Notes under the pieces: model-generated
What the model saw: the letters and a program-made list of their open reading frames with translations, nothing else
What the model was told of the DNA's origin: nothing
Databases searched by the model: none
Translations under genes and position numbers: made by a program
Part shown: positions 61,337 to 64,000 of the stretch, piece after piece
Numbering within the stretch: the first letter of the stretch is position 1
Layout: every line of letters starts with the position of its first letter
From: Limiplasma sp034927815
Lineage (GTDB): Bacteria > Bacillota > Clostridia > Christensenellales > Aristaeellaceae
Direction of reading: 5' to 3'
DNA: 64,000 nucleotides
Assembly (NCBI GenBank): GCA_034927815.1
Contig: JAYFPK010000016.1
Span: 1 to 64,000 of the forward strand

Positions 61337-61557
61337 GCCTTGGGGATGGTAATGGTAATCTCCCACACCCCGGGGATGGCCTCGGCGGCCTGGCAGAGCA
61401 GCCCCCGGGCCGCGCAGTATTCCCCAATGGAGCGGGGCACGCAGGAATGATCCGTGACCAGCTGAATGCTGTCCCCGGGGCGGGCCTCCTGGAGCTGCTT
61501 TTGCAAGCGCATGGCGGGTACGGGGCACATATCCCCCAGGCAGTCCAGCATCACCAT
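61333..61557 (-). CDS. TusA-family sulfur carrier protein, copy 2
   Basis: 74 residues from ATG 61557, five bases after GGAGG. The active cysteine is in GDMCPVPAM (CPxP). It is convergent with lysR and overlaps its stop by three bases (CTAA). It is distinct from copy 1, with additional cysteines (VPRSIGEYCAARGLLC). It may serve a different acceptor in the same sulfur relay. Confidence 0.88.
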   Translation of the reverse strand: MVMLDCLGDMCPVPAMRLQKQLQEARPGDSIQLVTDHSCVPRSIGEYCAARGLLCQAAEAIPGVWEITITIPKA

Positions 61558-61672
61558 AACGGCCTCCTTTTCGCCAACCGCGGCGCGGGAAATGGAGAGG
61601 AACACCCACAGTATACCATGCCCGCCGCCCATTTGCACCCCCGGGAAAGGGAAGCGAGGAAGGAGATGCGCC

Positions 61673-62902
61673 GTGACCCATGACGGAAAAACCCTTTTGA
61701 TCTTGGGCGGCTCCCATTGCCAGCGCAGCGCCTTTGCGATGGCCCGGGCCAGGGGTTACAAGACGGCGCTCTTTGACTATTTGCCAAACCCTCCGGCTGC
61801 GGTCCTGGCGGATTTGCACGTTCAGGCAAGCACCTTTGATGTGGAAGAATGCCTGAAAGAAGCGCAAAAGCTGCCCCTGTCCGGGGTGATGACCCTGGGC
61901 ACGGACCAGCCGGTCTATACCGCCGCCTGCATTGCCGCGAAACTCGGGCTGCCCGGCTTGCTGGCCGTGGACACGGCCTACGCGGTGACCCATAAGGCCC
62001 GGATGAAGGAAATTTTTACCCGGGCGGGCATTCCCGCCGCGCCCTACTGCCTGGTCAAGGGGTGCGATTTTTCCGCCGTGCCCTTTGCGGGTCCTGTGGT
62101 GCTCAAACCCACCGACAGCCAGGGCCAGCGGGGAGTGCTCCGGGCGGAAACCCTGGAGGCGGCGGCCCGGCTGGCCCCCCAAACCCTGGCCCATTCCCGG
62201 GAGGAAGCCCTGCTGTGCGAAGCCTATTACCCCAGCGATGAGATCACCGTCAGCGCCTGGGTTACGGCGGGCCAGGCCCATATTCTCACGGTAACGGACC
62301 GGCGTACTTTTCCGCATCCCCGGCATATCGGGGTATGCGCGGCCCATTGCTTTCCCTCCCGGGCGGCCCGGGGGCGGGAGGGGGAGGTTGAGCGGCTGAC
62401 CCAGGCTGTCGCCCAGGCCTTCGGGGTCCCGACGGGACCGCTGTATATCCAGATGCTCATTGGCCGGGAGGGAATCAAGGTCAATGAGGTTGCCTGCCGC
62501 ATTGGAGGGGCTTTCGAGGATGTTTTTATCCCCAAAGTCACGGGCTTTGACATCCTGGGGGCGGTGATGGATGCGGCGGTGGGGCTGCTGGTATCCCCGC
62601 CGGAAAGCCGCAAGCCCCGGGGCTGCGTCCGGGAGCTGATGCTCTTTGCCCGGGAGGGCTGCATCGCCGCCCTTGCGCCCTTGAAAGCGCTGCGGGACTT
62701 GCCCTTTGTCCTGGACGCGGGGTATGCCATGGGGGTGGGGGACCGGGTTCCGCCCTTGAAGAATGCCGGGGCCCGGCTGGGCTATGCCGTGATATGGGCC
62801 CCGGATGAGCAAGCCATGGCCCGGCAGTTGGAGACGTTCTATCAAACGCTGTACATTCAGGATGCCCAGGGCAACGATTTGCTGCTGCGCCGGGAGCGGT
62901 AG
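61673..62902 (+). CDS. ATP-grasp family ligase of unknown substrate
   Basis: 409 residues from GTG 61673, eight bases after AAGGAG; ATG 61680 is in another frame. TLLILGGSHCQRSAF begins a pre-ATP-grasp domain; the ATP-grasp lysine and loop are in PVVLKPTDSQGQRGV, the metal-binding glutamate in IKVNEVACRIGGAF. Such carbamoyl-phosphate-synthase-like ligases join a carboxylate to an amine or thiol. The partner is unknown; the next genes are a TauA-like importer. Confidence 0.85.
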   Translation: MTHDGKTLLILGGSHCQRSAFAMARARGYKTALFDYLPNPPAAVLADLHVQASTFDVEECLKEAQKLPLSGVMTLGTDQPVYTAACIAAKLGLPGLLAVDTAYAVTHKARMKEIFTRAGIPAAPYCLVKGCDFSAVPFAGPVVLKPTDSQGQRGVLRAETLEAAARLAPQTLAHSREEALLCEAYYPSDEITVSAWVTAGQAHILTVTDRRTFPHPRHIGVCAAHCFPSRAARGREGEVERLTQAVAQAFGVPTGPLYIQMLIGREGIKVNEVACRIGGAFEDVFIPKVTGFDILGAVMDAAVGLLVSPPESRKPRGCVRELMLFAREGCIAALAPLKALRDLPFVLDAGYAMGVGDRVPPLKNAGARLGYAVIWAPDEQAMARQLETFYQTLYIQDAQGNDLLLRRER

Positions 62903-62967
62903 CCCGCCGCAAGCGGTAATCCCTCCGGGGATGGCGGCCCCAAGGCAAAGAAGGAGCGCGAAAGAGC

Positions 62968-63930
62968 ATGAAAAAGTGGATGCGGGTGGCGGCCCTGGGG
63001 CTTTTGGCGGGACTTCTGGCGGGCGGCTGCGCCCCCCGGCCTGCGGGGGAAGCCAAAACAGTTTATATCGCCCAGCAGTTCGGCACAGCCTATGTACCCA
63101 TCGCGCTGATGAAGGAAGCGGGCTTGCTCCAGAAGCACTTGCCCCAGGGGGTGCGGGCGGAGTGGAGCCAACTGGGCAACACCACCGCCATCCGGGAGGC
63201 CATGCTGGCGGGCAAGGCCGATGTGGGCTGCATGGCGATTCCGCCCTTTTTGATCGGCCGGGACGGGGGCATGCCCTGGAAAATCTGCGCGGGCATTTCG
63301 GACATGCCCATGGGCCTGGTGGCCCGGAATCCGGCGTATCGCACCTTGGCGGACATCACTCCCCAGGACCGTATCGCGCTGCCCCAACCCGGCAGCGTGC
63401 AGCACATTTTGCTGGCCATGGCGGCCTGGCGGGAATGGGGCCAGGCGGACCGCTTTGACAACCAGCTGGTGACCTTAAACCACCCCGACGGCATGAGCGC
63501 GCTGCTGGCCGGGGCGGATGTAACGCTGCACTTCACCACCGCCCCCTACCTGGGGCGGGAGCTCCAGGAGGGGATGGCTCTGCTGCTCACGGGGCAGGAC
63601 GCCCTGGGTGCGCCCTTTACCGGCATTGTGGCGGTGGCCCGGGAAGCTTTCCAGCAGGAGTCTCCCCGGCTGTACGCCGCCTTCTTGAGCGCCCTGGAGG
63701 AAGCCATGGAGCAAATCCGCACCCAGCCCAGGGCTGTGGCGGAGCTGCTGGCCCCGGTGTATGAAATGAGCGCGGAGGAGCTCCTTTCGGAAATGACGGC
63801 GGAAGGGGCCGCCTACGGCGCCCAGGTACGGGGCCTTTCAGAGTTTTCCGGCTTTATGGCCCAGGCGGGATACCTGAAAGAGGACCGGCCTGTCCAAGAA
63901 CTGGTCTTTGACGGGGTAGACCTCCCATGA
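62968..63930 (+). CDS. ABC transporter substrate-binding lipoprotein (TauA/SsuA/NMT1-like)
   Basis: 320 residues with a lipobox LLAGGC (Cys21). The mature start TVYIAQQFGTAYVPIALMKE and the loop GKADVGCMAIPPFLIG are typical of the nitrate/sulfonate/taurine group. It carries an ATGA overlap with a permease gene at the right edge. Because it follows the sulfur-handling region, an organosulfur ligand is a possibility, but thiamine-precursor importers look alike. Confidence 0.85.
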   Translation: MKKWMRVAALGLLAGLLAGGCAPRPAGEAKTVYIAQQFGTAYVPIALMKEAGLLQKHLPQGVRAEWSQLGNTTAIREAMLAGKADVGCMAIPPFLIGRDGGMPWKICAGISDMPMGLVARNPAYRTLADITPQDRIALPQPGSVQHILLAMAAWREWGQADRFDNQLVTLNHPDGMSALLAGADVTLHFTTAPYLGRELQEGMALLLTGQDALGAPFTGIVAVAREAFQQESPRLYAAFLSALEEAMEQIRTQPRAVAELLAPVYEMSAEELLSEMTAEGAAYGAQVRGLSEFSGFMAQAGYLKEDRPVQELVFDGVDLP

Positions 63931-64000
63931 GGCGCTGGCTGGGGCGGCAATGGGCGCAACGCCTGGGGTGGGTGGGGCTGTTTTTGCTGATTTGGCAAGG
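63927..64000 (+). CDS. ABC transporter permease, N-terminal fragment (TauC/SsuC-like)
   Basis: Start ATG 63927 overlaps the binding-protein stop. Only 24 codons lie inside the window: a basic start (MRRWLGRQWAQR) and the beginning of a membrane segment (LGWVGLFLLIWQ). The class is inferred from context; the gene continues past the right edge. Confidence 0.65.
   Translation, partial: MRRWLGRQWAQRLGWVGLFLLIWQ

Overview
The window is a high-GC (estimated near 60%) chromosomal segment from an anaerobic member of the Bacillota, most likely a Clostridia-type gut or sediment bacterium. This rests on sigma-A promoters (several with extended -10 elements), strong AGGAGG ribosome binding sites, a glycyl radical enzyme, ROK/LacI/DeoR regulators, ABC sugar transporters with Clostridia-style signal peptides, and a soluble GlpA-type/DUF1667 glycerol-3-phosphate oxidation operon. 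There are no rRNA or tRNA genes, no CRISPR array, no transposase and no phage genes. It reads as a dense catabolic region rather than a recent mobile island.

Layout. 0-4.1 kb: the end of an unidentified gene, then nrdA-nrdB (class Ia ribonucleotide reductase) behind a near-perfect NrdR box, closed by a good terminator. 4.3-14.2 kb: one sugar operon encoding a ChvE-type binding protein, a two-domain ATPase, a permease, a NanE-like epimerase, a glycyl radical enzyme, its activase, a ROK kinase (apparently with an AUC start codon) and a DeoR repressor. 14.5-16.3 kb (minus): a B12-binding radical SAM protein. 16.4-22.2 kb (minus): a LacI regulator, two RidA-family proteins, a GH2 beta-mannosidase-like enzyme and an amidohydrolase/deacetylase. 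22.6-40.0 kb (plus): a long carbohydrate cluster, comprising a CUT1 transporter without its ATPase, an SDR, an enolase-superfamily dehydratase, mannonate dehydratase, a VOC protein, GH1, three Gfo/Idh/MocA dehydrogenases, a SelA-like PLP enzyme, a FucI-like isomerase, an FGGY kinase, a zinc alcohol dehydrogenase and a DeoC aldolase. The two arms flank a shared intergenic region holding several AAACGTT-type LacI operators.

40.3-43.3 kb (minus): a His/Cys-rich small protein, a zinc dehydrogenase and a ROK repressor. 43.7-51.9 kb (plus): a glycerophosphodiester/glycerol-3-phosphate operon with two flavoproteins, a DUF1667 protein, a LacI regulator, a glycerophosphodiesterase and a UgpA/E/B-like importer, again without an ATPase gene. 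52.1-53.0 kb: an MgtC-family membrane protein behind a structured leader. 53.0-53.7 kb: sparse, possibly decayed sequence. 53.7-61.6 kb: a sulfur-handling region with two exported double-rhodanese proteins, a GT-C membrane glycosyltransferase, a thioredoxin-reductase-like protein with a degenerate C-terminal thioredoxin domain, a YeeE/YedE transporter split into two genes, two TusA proteins and a LysR regulator. 61.7-64.0 kb: an ATP-grasp enzyme and the start of a TauA/TauC-type importer.

Most promising leads. (1) The glycyl radical enzyme/NanE/ROK operon, whose substrate is not obvious from known pathways. (2) The divergent LacI-flanked cluster, where a deacylase, paired RidA proteins and a SelA-like PLP lyase could together deaminate an amino-sugar acid. 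(3) The sulfur-relay region combining extracytoplasmic rhodaneses, a split YeeE transporter, TusA proteins and an unusual TrxR fusion. All functional assignments are from reading motifs and context; no database search was run.
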